Of a stretch of DNA of 64,000 nt, positions 25,411 to 34,451 are shown one piece after another; the stretch's first letter is position 1, and every line of letters begins with the position of its first letter. The translations under genes and the position numbers were made by a program. Under the pieces are notes generated by a model. That model was not told where the DNA came from. It did no database searches and worked only from the letters and a program-made list of their open reading frames with translations. The stretch spans positions 1-64,000 of the forward strand of contig NZ_JABURL010000024.1 of NCBI RefSeq assembly GCF_014762705.1. The letters are read 5' to 3'. This stretch comes from Cyclobacterium sp. (GTDB lineage: Bacteria; Bacteroidota; Bacteroidia; Cytophagales; Cyclobacteriaceae).

Positions 25411-26058
25411 TTACAAAAATTTACTGATGGTTTTGGCCCAAATGGCATATCCCTTCTCGTTCATGTGCAGGTTGTCCTTTAAAAAAATATCTTCCATTGG
25501 TTTTTTTTCTGAATTCAACATCGGCTTCCACAGATCAGCATACTTTACTTTTTTCTTTCCACGAGCATACTTTTTCATGGCTGCATTAAGTGCAATGTAT
25601 TCATCAGCCAGATTCCATCGGGCCACACTGGGCTTGGCGCTGATCAGGACGATTTCGGTATTTGGCGACTCATTTTCAATTTGTTCTACGATCAGGTTAT
25701 AAGTAGTGATGATTTCTTCTGTGGACTTACCTGCAGATATATCGTTATCTCCCTCATATATAAATACCTTTTCCGGCTTGTAGTCCAACACAAGCTCCTC
25801 CAGATAATGCAGCAAGTCACTTGCCTGAGAGCCGCCAAAACCCGTATTGACGATTTTTTCTCCCGGAAAATCCTGCTGCAAACTTTTCCACATGCGGATA
25901 GTGGAACTACCCGTAAAAACGACTGAAGATTGGTAATCGGAAACCGGATAATCTTTGGAGATTTGACTTACCTGATCAGAAAACCGGGTAGGGTCTTGGG
26001 CAAATGCCAGGGAGTTGCTAATAAAATACAGCAGGAATAAATAGAAGAAATTTTTCAT
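25411..26058 (-). CDS. Exported SGNH/GDSL-type esterase or deacetylase
   Basis: A 215-residue protein with a signal peptide (residues 1-20, 'SNSLAFAQ') and an SGNH hydrolase fold. Block I is 'VFTGSSTIRMW' (nucleophile Ser about 51-52), block II 'NTGFGGSQASD' (oxyanion Gly), block III 'IYEGDNDISAG' (Asn) and block V 'DNLHMNEKGY' with the catalytic Asp and His. Such enzymes deacetylate or deacylate glycans or lipids; the substrate is unknown. It stands alone, flanked by repeats on one side and a divergent DUF4407 gene on the other. Confidence 0.9.
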   Translation of the reverse strand: MKNFFYLFLLYFISNSLAFAQDPTRFSDQVSQISKDYPVSDYQSSVVFTGSSTIRMWKSLQQDFPGEKIVNTGFGGSQASDLLHYLEELVLDYKPEKVFIYEGDNDISAGKSTEEIITTYNLIVEQIENESPNTEIVLISAKPSVARWNLADEYIALNAAMKKYARGKKKVKYADLWKPMLNSEKKPMEDIFLKDNLHMNEKGYAIWAKTISKFL

Positions 26059-26380
26059 GGCTTGGTTTATAATTCAGGTCTAAACTACTATAATAATTTG
26101 AATATTAAAACCAGATAACAAATTGTACTGCCTCAAAAGCGGACACAATAAGCGGACAGAACTGAGTTTTGAATCGATTTGGGGATAAAAATTTACCATC
26201 CATAGCATGATTCAATCCGGAAATTCCAGTCATTTATCAGAAAAATTAATTATAATAATATGATTTTCAATAATTTATGGTTTTAATTCGTTTTTGAATG
26301 ACAATTGTTTTTCTCAAATCTATACACAAGCAGACATGGTATGCGTTTTGAAATGAATTCTGCTAAACATTTATCTATTC
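26059..26380. other. Intergenic gap between divergent genes
   Basis: An AT-rich region of 322 bp between the divergently transcribed SGNH hydrolase and DUF4407 genes. It must contain both promoters. No exact TAnnTTTG box, hairpin or coding remnant was recognised. Confidence 0.5.
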
Positions 26381-27454
26381 ATGAATAATTTCGAAAAATT
26401 CCTGATTTTTTGTTCCGGAGCTTACCCGCCATTGGTCCGCAGGTGTCCCGCAAGTATCAACCGGTTTATGGGGATAGGCGCCACGGTCTTGTTTACGGCT
26501 ATTTTTGCAGGCCTGTCTGTAAGTTATGCTTTATCTACAGTTTTTTCCTCTTTTTGGGTGATTTTAGGTATTGCTTTGATCTGGGCTTTGATGATTTTCA
26601 ATTTAGACCGGTATATTGTTTCTACCCTAAAAAAGCAGGATCAATTTTTTCCGGAATTCAAACAAGCCCTTCCCCGCCTGGTATTGGCTTTGCTGATTGC
26701 GCTGGTTATTGCCAAACCATTGGAGCTACGGATTTTTGAAAAGGAAATCAACAGAGAACTGGATGAACAGCGTCTGGCTACAATCGAAGATAGCAGGGAA
26801 AAAATAGCAGCAGGGTATCCGGAAATCAATGATCTGGAAAGTCAAATTGAAAGCCTCAGGGCCGGGATTGCCGCCAAGGAGGATTTTCGGAACCAGAAGC
26901 AGGTGGAGTACGATCAGGAAAGATTTGGCGTAAAAACGGAAGGAACCACCGGGCTTGCGGGCATAGGCATCAATGCTGAGAAGAAAGAAAAACAACTGGA
27001 TCAGGCAGAGCAGGATTACCAATATACCCAGAAGCTGAACGAGGGCAGGATTGAGGATCTGGAAGCGGAAATCAGCAGAATCAATGCATTGAAGGAACAG
27101 GAATTCCAAAATCAGATGGTCTCCCTGGATGCGTATGATGGGTTGGCAGCCCGGTTACAGGCTTTCAGGGATTTGACGCTAAAAAATACGGCCATTTATT
27201 GGGCCAACTGGATGATAATTTTTTTGTTTGTCATGATCGAGATGGCACCCATCCTGGTAAAGCTGATGGGAAGCAGGGGGCCTTATGATCAGTTGCTGGA
27301 TTTCCATGAGGCAGGCATTGTCCTGACAGGGGAGGAGCTATGGCACAAAAAATCCGGCGATAGCGCATTGAGAAAAGAGGTTTTTGATGACTTGTATGAT
27401 AAAAGGAAGGCGAGACGTGTGGATTTTGAGCTGGGTATGCTTGGGGAAAAGTAA
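26381..27454 (+). CDS. DUF4407 membrane protein
   Basis: This 357-residue integral membrane protein has three N-terminal membrane segments (about residues 30-50, 56-76 and 90-110), a long cytoplasmic or periplasmic coiled coil (about 120-240, rich in E, K and Q) and a fourth segment near 265-285 ('WANWMIIFLFVMIEMAPILV'). The pattern 'SGAYPPLVRRCP' followed by 'FNLDRYIVS' matches DUF4407. The function of the family is not known. It precedes a toxin-antitoxin remnant on the same strand. Confidence 0.85.
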   Translation: MNNFEKFLIFCSGAYPPLVRRCPASINRFMGIGATVLFTAIFAGLSVSYALSTVFSSFWVILGIALIWALMIFNLDRYIVSTLKKQDQFFPEFKQALPRLVLALLIALVIAKPLELRIFEKEINRELDEQRLATIEDSREKIAAGYPEINDLESQIESLRAGIAAKEDFRNQKQVEYDQERFGVKTEGTTGLAGIGINAEKKEKQLDQAEQDYQYTQKLNEGRIEDLEAEISRINALKEQEFQNQMVSLDAYDGLAARLQAFRDLTLKNTAIYWANWMIIFLFVMIEMAPILVKLMGSRGPYDQLLDFHEAGIVLTGEELWHKKSGDSALRKEVFDDLYDKRKARRVDFELGMLGEK

Positions 27455-27609
27455 AACTGTTAGTATTTGTAGCCGGAATTGCCTGAGCCTGGCCAGCACT
27501 CATTGTCCGGATGGCTGGGATTCCTCTGCTAGGAGGGAACGAATTAAGGAAACTAAGTATAACCAAAAAAATGTTATATTTACATCACTAGAATAAATCC
27601 GTAAAAAGA

Positions 27610-27837
27610 ATGGACGTATCTACCAGAAAACTAAATTTTATACAGGATCTGTTATCGGTTAGTGATGAAAAGATCATTGGTAAGCTGGAATCTTTATTGA
27701 AAAAGGAAAAGCAGAAAGAAGTCCGGCAGCCATCTGTTTATGATCTTTTAGGGGTTTTGACTAAGGAAGAAGGGGAAGAAATGGAGAAAACAATAGCATC
27801 CTGTTGTGAAAGCATCCATGAAGAAGACTGGAAATGA
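27610..27837 (+). CDS. Antitoxin-like small protein (VapB partner of a broken VapC)
   Basis: A 75-residue protein: basic N-terminus, helical 'KIIGKLESLLKKEK' segment and an acidic C-terminus ('EEGEEMEKT', 'HEEDW') of the type that binds a toxin. The gene overlaps the start of a PIN-domain coding sequence by 20 bp, the usual order in Bacteroidota type II modules. The toxin is clearly defective, so this is an orphan antitoxin by inference. The DNA-binding fold is not identified. Confidence 0.65.
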   Translation: MDVSTRKLNFIQDLLSVSDEKIIGKLESLLKKEKQKEVRQPSVYDLLGVLTKEEGEEMEKTIASCCESIHEEDWK

Positions 27838-27993
27838 ACCCTGCTTGCTCGATACCAATATCGTTATTGATTTACACCTATTCCAGAAAATGATATTTGG
27901 ATAGCTGCAATTGCCCAAGAACACAGTTTACCATTAGTTACCCGTGATGTCCATTTTAAGCATTTGCCTGATTTAAAGATTTTGTCCTGGTAA
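27818..27993 (+). pseudogene. VapC-type PIN-domain toxin with internal deletion
   Basis: From ATG 27818 the frame gives 'MKKTGNEPCLLDTNIVIDLH', the start of a PIN domain with its first catalytic Asp (LLDTN). It then hits a stop at 27899. A shifted frame from about 27879 reads 'PIPENDIWIAAIAQEHSLPL' then 'VTRDVHFKHLPDLKILSW' and stops at 27993, the exact C-terminal end of a PIN domain (NDIWIAA, TRDxHF). About 70-80 residues between are missing and the frame is shifted. Ribonuclease activity is therefore lost: the central acidic residues are absent. Confidence 0.85.
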
Positions 27994-28113
27994 AAAATCG
28001 TGCTATTCGACATTTGCCATGTCGGATCCAGATAATCAGGGTTTGCAACCCTTAGATAAGTGAATCAATTTGTAGCTGAATTTTTTTTGGAAAACAAGGG
28101 CATATTTAATTAA

Positions 28114-28143
28114 ACAGGCAAGCCATTTTTCAGGCCTGCCTGT
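28114..28143 (-). terminator. Terminator of the peroxiredoxin gene
   Basis: On the minus strand ACAGGCAGGCC pairs with GGCTTGCCTGT (one G-T wobble) around an A-rich loop and is followed by TTAATTAAAT. The hairpin starts directly after the peroxiredoxin stop codon. Confidence 0.6.
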
Positions 28144-28812
28144 TCACTTTATGGTTGATTGATTTAATATGCTTTTTTTGGCCAGGTAGAAATCTACCAT
28201 TTCCAAATCACTGCTTTCACGTTCCTGCATTTCAGCTACTGTTTTTGGCGGGGGAACAATGACTTTATCTCCCTCTCTCCAATCTAGGGGCATGGCCACT
28301 TTGTATTTGTCAGCCGTTTGTAAAGCCACAAGCGACCTTTTAATTTCATCCATATTCCTTCCTACATTCAAAGGATAGTACATTATCAATCTTATTTTCC
28401 CGTTAGGGTCGATGAAAAACACAGCCCGAACAGCAGCGGTCTCACTTTCGCCCGGCTGTAGCATGCCGTATTTTTTGGATACTTTCATGTCAATGTCTGA
28501 GATGATGGGAAACTCAAACAAGACACCTGTGTTCTTTTTGACATTATTGACCCAGGCGATGTGGGAATGGATAGAATCGATACTCAATCCCACCAACTTG
28601 GTTTTCTTCTCATCAAAGAAATTTTGTTCCAGGGCAAATCCACTCATTTCTGTGGTGCAAACGGGCGTGAAATCAGCCGGGTGGGAGAACAGTATGGTCC
28701 AGCTGTCTTTGATGTATTCTGAAAACTTCATGGGGCCCGTAGTGGTCATGGCTTCAAAATCCGGAGCCTGATCGCCGATCCTGGGCATGGTCATTATATC
28801 TTCTTCGTTCAT
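28144..28812 (-). CDS. 1-Cys peroxiredoxin (Prx6 subfamily)
   Basis: A 222-residue cytoplasmic peroxidase reducing peroxides. The peroxidatic Cys52 lies in 'HPADFTPVCTTE'. No other cysteine occurs in the protein, so it is a true 1-Cys enzyme needing an external reductant. The C-terminal dimerisation domain typical of Prx6 ('PLNVGRNMDEIKRSLVALQT' region, 'MPLDWREGDKVIVPP') is present. An alternative start at Met9 (28788) would begin at 'MPRIGDQAPDF'. It is monocistronic with its own terminator. Confidence 0.93.
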   Translation of the reverse strand: MNEEDIMTMPRIGDQAPDFEAMTTTGPMKFSEYIKDSWTILFSHPADFTPVCTTEMSGFALEQNFFDEKKTKLVGLSIDSIHSHIAWVNNVKKNTGVLFEFPIISDIDMKVSKKYGMLQPGESETAAVRAVFFIDPNGKIRLIMYYPLNVGRNMDEIKRSLVALQTADKYKVAMPLDWREGDKVIVPPPKTVAEMQERESSDLEMVDFYLAKKSILNQSTIK

Positions 28813-28892
28813 GGTATTTTTGTTTATTTGATACCATAAAAATGCAGCTTTTTAAATACCGAACCTGTGATTTTTATCACCACAACTGGGTA

Positions 28893-30536
28893 TTATTCCA
28901 AATCGATCAGGTAATTTTCCTTTTCCCAGCTGTTTTCCAGACTATCCCTATATTGAAGGTTCATGATGAAGGGTCCTTTAAGCGAGGATGGGGTAAAATA
29001 CAGTTCAGGGCCGGCTTCGTTTCCATTACTCCAGTATAGTATGTTTCGAAAATCTGGTAGATGCAATTCCTTTTCCTCTTGTCCTATTTCTGTTCTAAAT
29101 TTTTTGTTTTGTTGAACACCACTGTATTCGATAAACAATGCCTTCGCAGGTAAATCAAAACGTCCAAAATCATTTTCATAGGAACTCAGGCTAACCAATC
29201 CATTGAAGCTGTGGTCCTTGATATAAAAATTCCTGTTGATAATGTCCATCTTCCGGATATTTTTGGGATTGAATTTGGCAAAATCATCGCTTTCAAAAAC
29301 AGGCATGCCATCTATCAATAGCAGTGGGTTTTCCTGAAATACCTCATCAAATGGGAGATTGAAGTTCTTGAAAATGGTCGTCCTGTTCTGGCTTCTTACC
29401 AGCACCGTAGGGACGTATTCCCTGATCACCGTGGCCATGTCTTCAAAACGGTTGTAGTCGTCCAGCAGGTAGCTGAAATCTGTTACAAACTGAAAAGGAA
29501 TGGAATCCCGGGCTACTTTTTCCGGAGCCAGGTAATACTGATGGCTGGCTCTTGCCAATAAGCGTTCTTCCAGGAATTCCCTGTCTTTCGGACTCATGAT
29601 CAATTCAGGAAGGTCAAAGCTTTCATCAGGCCTTGCTTCCCAAAAAGGGGAATCCAGAATAAAGTTTACTTCCCGCTCAGCCGTTGAAGCCTGGACCACC
29701 ACATACTCATAATGCTTGAAATTACCGGTTTCAAAATAGCAGGTACCCGTACTGTCCGGTCTGCTGATAAAAAAATGAAATTGTTTGCCATGAGCCGTAA
29801 GGTAATAAAAGCCTTCCGGATCCACGGTATTGTCCAGCACCCTTCCTTTGATGATATGACCGTAAAGCTCAGGTATTAGCGGGCTATTTGAGTTGATTCG
29901 TCTATACATTTTGTCGAAATCCAGGGCTATTTCCGGTTGAAGGGTCGGGTTGGCCTTCCGAATGACAACCGAGAGCCATGAGGCTGTAGGTAAGGTGAGT
30001 TTGATTTGATCCGAAGAACTGTTTTCAATACTTCCCGTAAAGGCAGGGTTTTCCAATTCCTTATTGGTAACAGTCCGGGGTTTATCGCTGATTGTTGGTG
30101 GTTTCTCGGGATTGATAATCGTAATGATATCCTGAAATACTCCTTTGCTTCCAGAAGTAAATGGGCTGATCCTGGTATACACCCTGAGCAGGTAATGGTC
30201 TGAATTAATGGTGGGAGGAATTTCCAGATATGCCTGGCTTCTTCCCTTATTTAAATTGGCCATATCCTGAATTACAGGTACACCCTCCCTATCCAATAGT
30301 TCCATGTAGATTACTTTTGAAGGACTGGGCTCATTTTGTACCCATACCTTGATGTCCATCCAAAGCAGTTCTTCCGTTAATACAACCCTATTGGACAGTT
30401 GCACGGCAATATCCTCCTTTGGAATGGCACCTACCTTTTGGGCCAGCAATGGAAATACCATGGATAACACCATTCCGGTAGCCATGCCAAAGACTTTGTT
30501 CCTGAAAACCTGTATGCTTTTATTCTTTTTATTCAT
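28893..30536 (-). CDS. Exported MG2/plug-like protein of unknown function
   Basis: This 547-residue protein has a long N-terminal signal (hydrophobic 15-32). Residues about 40-145 resemble a macroglobulin MG2-type beta-sandwich ('MELLDREGVPVIQDMANLNK', 'HYLLRVYTR'). A segment near 366-450 resembles a TonB receptor plug ('MATVIREYVPTVLVRS', 'NPLLLIDGMPVF', 'IRKMDII') but no beta-barrel follows. It is the last gene of a four-gene operon, overlapping the DUF4249 gene by 8 bp. Related proteins are known beside TonB receptors in Bacteroidota without an assigned role. It may interact with the receptor or act in surface assembly; this is inference. Confidence 0.7.
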   Translation of the reverse strand: MNKKNKSIQVFRNKVFGMATGMVLSMVFPLLAQKVGAIPKEDIAVQLSNRVVLTEELLWMDIKVWVQNEPSPSKVIYMELLDREGVPVIQDMANLNKGRSQAYLEIPPTINSDHYLLRVYTRISPFTSGSKGVFQDIITIINPEKPPTISDKPRTVTNKELENPAFTGSIENSSSDQIKLTLPTASWLSVVIRKANPTLQPEIALDFDKMYRRINSNSPLIPELYGHIIKGRVLDNTVDPEGFYYLTAHGKQFHFFISRPDSTGTCYFETGNFKHYEYVVVQASTAEREVNFILDSPFWEARPDESFDLPELIMSPKDREFLEERLLARASHQYYLAPEKVARDSIPFQFVTDFSYLLDDYNRFEDMATVIREYVPTVLVRSQNRTTIFKNFNLPFDEVFQENPLLLIDGMPVFESDDFAKFNPKNIRKMDIINRNFYIKDHSFNGLVSLSSYENDFGRFDLPAKALFIEYSGVQQNKKFRTEIGQEEKELHLPDFRNILYWSNGNEAGPELYFTPSSLKGPFIMNLQYRDSLENSWEKENYLIDLE

Positions 30537-31686
30537 CTTTCCAATAATCAGGTTTTGCTGTGGTTCCTCCTCTCAATCTGCAATCGGTGCATTCCTGGGT
30601 AGATGCGAAAAATCCTGAGCAGGGAAAGGTTTCACAATCTTCATATAAAGGGACATAATTACTCCTTCCAAACTTCTCTTCATACTCTGCAATGGATACT
30701 GTGTCGATCTGGCAGCCCTGATAATCCCTAATTTCGGTCCGCCAGGGGCTTACTTCATCCCGGCTGATATACATTTCTTTCTCCCTGGAAATACCCGCTG
30801 ATATATATCCTATTACCGGGATATCAGGATCTTCGGTATGGTAGATATTACTGTTTACAGCAGAAGGCAAAGGACTAAAAATGCTTCCAATATCATCTGA
30901 ATTCCTGCGAAGGCCTTCCCAAAATACATAGGCCTCCCTGTCCAGTACATATTGCCTGGCGCTGATCCGGTATCGGATTCCCAGCTTTTCGGAGAGACTG
31001 TCTATGGTTAACAATTCTTTTTGAAAAATCTGATAGTTTTCATACCTGGCTGAAGATTCCAGAATAATCCTTCTGGATCGATCAAAATTCCAACATTGAT
31101 AGGTCAAATCTGCCTGGTCAAGAAAGTCCATATTGCCACTTATCTCATCGTAGGTATAATAGGAAATGTAAGGGGTACGGTACATCCAGGTTTCATCATA
31201 GACCCATAGAAAAAACTCGTTCTGATCATCTCCACGGGTATTGGTATACAACTGAACATCGCCTTCCTGATTGGTAAAACTGATGTCAAATTCAGGACTG
31301 AACATTGGCCGGATCGGGTCTGTGGTATACCTATTCCCATTATCCAGTGCTATGCTTAAGGTATAGTTTTGGTTTTCCGGCAGGTTTTCAGTTAGCTGGT
31401 ATTGTCCATTTCCCATAGCTTGGAGCAACCACCGACCTTCCCTTTCTCCCTGAATCATGATTTCCCCGCGAGGACTGGGAGAATCCGCATCCGCATCATA
31501 TATGGATGAGGTGTTGCTGAGGCTAATTTGGGTAGTGCCTCCTCCTACTTCTATATATCCTTCAACGACCAATATATTTTGATCGAAATCACTGATCTCC
31601 GGAAAAAAAGGCTCCCGGCATCCTACATTGCTCAACAGGAGGATCCCAATAATATACCATGATGTTTTACTCAGCAGGACATCCAT
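30529..31686 (-). CDS. DUF4249 outer-membrane lipoprotein
   Basis: A 385-residue protein with lipoprotein signal (hydrophobic 12-20 and 'NVGCREPF', lipidated Cys23) and the DUF4249 start 'QNILVVEGYIEVGGGTTQIS'. The family is predominantly beta, contains a conserved Cys pair near the C-terminus ('CETFPCSGFFASTQECTDC') and is almost always encoded next to a TonB-dependent receptor with an STN or CarboxypepD domain, as here. It is presumed to be a surface partner, analogous in position to SusD. It overlaps the receptor gene by 1 bp. Confidence 0.88.
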   Translation of the reverse strand: MDVLLSKTSWYIIGILLLSNVGCREPFFPEISDFDQNILVVEGYIEVGGGTTQISLSNTSSIYDADADSPSPRGEIMIQGEREGRWLLQAMGNGQYQLTENLPENQNYTLSIALDNGNRYTTDPIRPMFSPEFDISFTNQEGDVQLYTNTRGDDQNEFFLWVYDETWMYRTPYISYYTYDEISGNMDFLDQADLTYQCWNFDRSRRIILESSARYENYQIFQKELLTIDSLSEKLGIRYRISARQYVLDREAYVFWEGLRRNSDDIGSIFSPLPSAVNSNIYHTEDPDIPVIGYISAGISREKEMYISRDEVSPWRTEIRDYQGCQIDTVSIAEYEEKFGRSNYVPLYEDCETFPCSGFFASTQECTDCRLRGGTTAKPDYWKDE

Positions 31687-34451
31687 TAAAACTTGAAATT
31701 ATAGGTGATAAAAGGGATGGGTCTGGCAAAAATGGATAACTGGTATCCTTGAATCGTCCCATTCACTGGAGAGAAATAAACCGAATAAGGGTTAGCCCTG
31801 CCAAGAATATTGTAAATACCCAAAGACCAGGAGGCATGGGCCAGCTTACGGATTTTATGGTTTCCTTCAATATTAAAAGAAAGGTCCACTCTGAAATAAT
31901 CAGGGATGCGGTAGGCATTTCTATCCGAATAAAATACCCGTTCTGAGCCATTGTAATTGAATTTTGCCACGGGATAGGTAATAGGCCTGCCTGTACTGTA
32001 ATTGGCATTGAGGGAGGTATTGATCCTTTTGGTAAATTCAAAATTTCCTGCCAGCATGATATCATGGGGTTGATCAAAATTACTTGGGTACAATTTCCCC
32101 GAGTTGACTTTTTCTCCTCTTTCGTTGGGATTGGTTTCCAGCAAGGATCTTGAATAGGTATAACTGATCCATCCATTTAACTTGCCCTGGGTTTTCTTTG
32201 CCATCAGTTCAATGCCATAGGCCCGGCCACGGGTATTGAGCACATCCTGCTCCAGGTCATTGTTCAGGATCAGGGTTGCCCCACTTCTGAAATCAACCAG
32301 GTTTTGCATATTTCGGTAATAGACTTCTGCGGAAGTTTCAATGATATTGTTTTTGAAATTTTTAAAATAGCCTATGGCAAACTGCCTTCCAGTCTGTGGC
32401 ATCAGGTAGGGATCGCTCAGTTTCCAGGTGTCGGTAGGGGCGATAGCTGCCGTATTGGTCAACATGTGTAAGTGCTGCCTCATGGTATTGAAACCTGCTT
32501 TGACAGAGGTGAAATTGTCTATGGCATACCTGGCAGAAATCCTTACTTCGGGTCCCTGATAGGTATTGATGATTTCCCCTGCCTCGTAGGCACGCTCTCC
32601 AATTTTGGTGTCCTCGGTCCTGATGGTATTGAAGGGGTATTCGTTGATGGTGTTTGGGCCCAGGTAATTGTAAATAACATACCTCATTCCATAGTTTATC
32701 AGCAATTTTGGGTTCACTTCAAATTCATCCCCGATGTAAAATGCTGATTCAAGGGCTTTTTCCCTGTTTACCCTTTCATTTAAAACAATAGATTCCGGGC
32801 CCTGTGGAGTCTGTTTGCCCGGATTGAGGTTATAAAATATATGATTCATGCCAAAGCTAAGCCGGTGTTTGTCGCTGAGCTCATAGGTAAAGTGGTTTTT
32901 CCAGCTGCTTTGGTCCATGGCAAAACCGAAACGAAAAGCATTGAGTGGATCCTGTTCACTTAAAATGCCAAAGCCATATTGATCATGGCCCAGGTGGAAA
33001 TGTCCTTCCAGTTTGTCATTGAAATAATGTGTCCAACCCAAATTGATGTTTAGATTTTGGTAATGGAAAGCAGTATCCATGTCAAAACGAAATGCATCCT
33101 GACTCCGGTAAGCGGAAAGGCTGAATTCATTGTTTGGGTTTGGAGAATGTTTGAAATTTAGATTTAAATCATGAAAAGATGCCCTGCTGTCCCTGAATTC
33201 CGAATCCTCATCCAGGAAACCAAATAACCAATTGGAATAGGTTCCCCTGCCGCCAATGGCAAAGGTGGTATTTTCTGACAGAGGCCCCTCCAGATACAAT
33301 CGGCTGGTCATCAACCCGATTCCTCCTCCGCCCTGAATTTTTTCCTTATTGCCGAATTTGCTTTTCACATCCAGGACAGAAGAAAGCCTTCCTCCAAATT
33401 GCACGGGAATACCAGCTTTGTATAGGTCTACACTTTCAATCATATCGGGGTTAAAGGCAGAAAACATCCCAAAAAGGTGGGTGGGATTGTAGATGGTAGC
33501 CTCATTGTATAAAATCAGGTTTTGATCTGCTGCGCCACCACGTACATTAAATCCAGCACTGGCTTCGCCCACCGTCTTCACACCCGGTAAGGTCAGCACA
33601 GCTCTTAAAACATCTACTTCACCCAGGACTGCCGGCAGTTTTTTTAGTGATTGGACAGTAATGTTGGCAAGGCCCATTTCAGGTCTTTCAATATTGGCGG
33701 ATTTTTCAGAAGTAACTGTAACTTCGGACAGGGAGATGATATTGTCATCCATAGCAACATCGAGCCGTCCATCACCTGACAAATTGATTTGGCGCTGTTC
33801 CTGGTAAGCCCCGAAGTTTTGGAAAATAAGTGTATGCCGGCCTTTGGGCAAGGTAATGACATAGTTACCAGACTCGTCAGAAATGGACCGGGCTTCCTGA
33901 CCTGATGTGTAAACCAATGCTCCGATTATGGGTTCGCCCGACTCAAAACTTGTTACCTTACCACTAATTGTACCATTTGCGCCTCGTGAATTAGAATGGC
34001 CATCTCCCACTTCCCATAAGCGGTTTTTGGCAAAATCCCGGTTTACGCTTTCAGCTGAAGGGCTTATGCTCTTCCCGTTTTCTTCCATCTCTGCCTGGAT
34101 TCGGAAAAAACCAGCTGGCAGATTCACTTCCAATGGTCTGTCCCTACTGAGAAAAATTCTATTTTGTTGATCTATGGTGAAAAAAACACCTGCGGGTTGT
34201 AATATCTCTCTTAGCAAGTCCTCAATTGGACTTTCATAGGCGTTTACATTGACGATTATTTCTTTGACATCATCGGATTTAAAGAAAAACCTAAAAGATG
34301 ATTTATCCTCTACCATCTGGGCAAAACGGCCAAAATCCAAACCTGAAAAGATTCCGCTAATCCGCTCCCCTTCCGGCGTCTGGGAGAAAAGAAGAGAAGT
34401 AGTAGCTATAAAAAGCAAAATACCGGAAAATATGCTTTTATTCATTTTCAT
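31686..34451 (-). CDS. TonB-dependent receptor with STN and carboxypeptidase-like domains
   Basis: A 921-residue outer-membrane receptor. After the signal peptide (1-23) comes an STN-like domain (about 30-110, 'SSFRFFFKSDDVKEIIVNVN'), a CarboxypepD-regulatory-like domain (about 158-240, 'ISGKVTSFESGEPIIGALVY'), a plug (about 250-370, 'LTLPGVKTVGEASAGFNVRG') and a barrel. The STN domain usually signals to an anti-sigma factor, yet no sigma/anti-sigma pair is visible nearby. It lacks the SusC signature and belongs to the DUF4249-associated type. It overlaps the upstream gene by 4 bp and the downstream by 1 bp. Confidence 0.93.
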   Translation of the reverse strand: MKMNKSIFSGILLFIATTSLLFSQTPEGERISGIFSGLDFGRFAQMVEDKSSFRFFFKSDDVKEIIVNVNAYESPIEDLLREILQPAGVFFTIDQQNRIFLSRDRPLEVNLPAGFFRIQAEMEENGKSISPSAESVNRDFAKNRLWEVGDGHSNSRGANGTISGKVTSFESGEPIIGALVYTSGQEARSISDESGNYVITLPKGRHTLIFQNFGAYQEQRQINLSGDGRLDVAMDDNIISLSEVTVTSEKSANIERPEMGLANITVQSLKKLPAVLGEVDVLRAVLTLPGVKTVGEASAGFNVRGGAADQNLILYNEATIYNPTHLFGMFSAFNPDMIESVDLYKAGIPVQFGGRLSSVLDVKSKFGNKEKIQGGGGIGLMTSRLYLEGPLSENTTFAIGGRGTYSNWLFGFLDEDSEFRDSRASFHDLNLNFKHSPNPNNEFSLSAYRSQDAFRFDMDTAFHYQNLNINLGWTHYFNDKLEGHFHLGHDQYGFGILSEQDPLNAFRFGFAMDQSSWKNHFTYELSDKHRLSFGMNHIFYNLNPGKQTPQGPESIVLNERVNREKALESAFYIGDEFEVNPKLLINYGMRYVIYNYLGPNTINEYPFNTIRTEDTKIGERAYEAGEIINTYQGPEVRISARYAIDNFTSVKAGFNTMRQHLHMLTNTAAIAPTDTWKLSDPYLMPQTGRQFAIGYFKNFKNNIIETSAEVYYRNMQNLVDFRSGATLILNNDLEQDVLNTRGRAYGIELMAKKTQGKLNGWISYTYSRSLLETNPNERGEKVNSGKLYPSNFDQPHDIMLAGNFEFTKRINTSLNANYSTGRPITYPVAKFNYNGSERVFYSDRNAYRIPDYFRVDLSFNIEGNHKIRKLAHASWSLGIYNILGRANPYSVYFSPVNGTIQGYQLSIFARPIPFITYNFKF

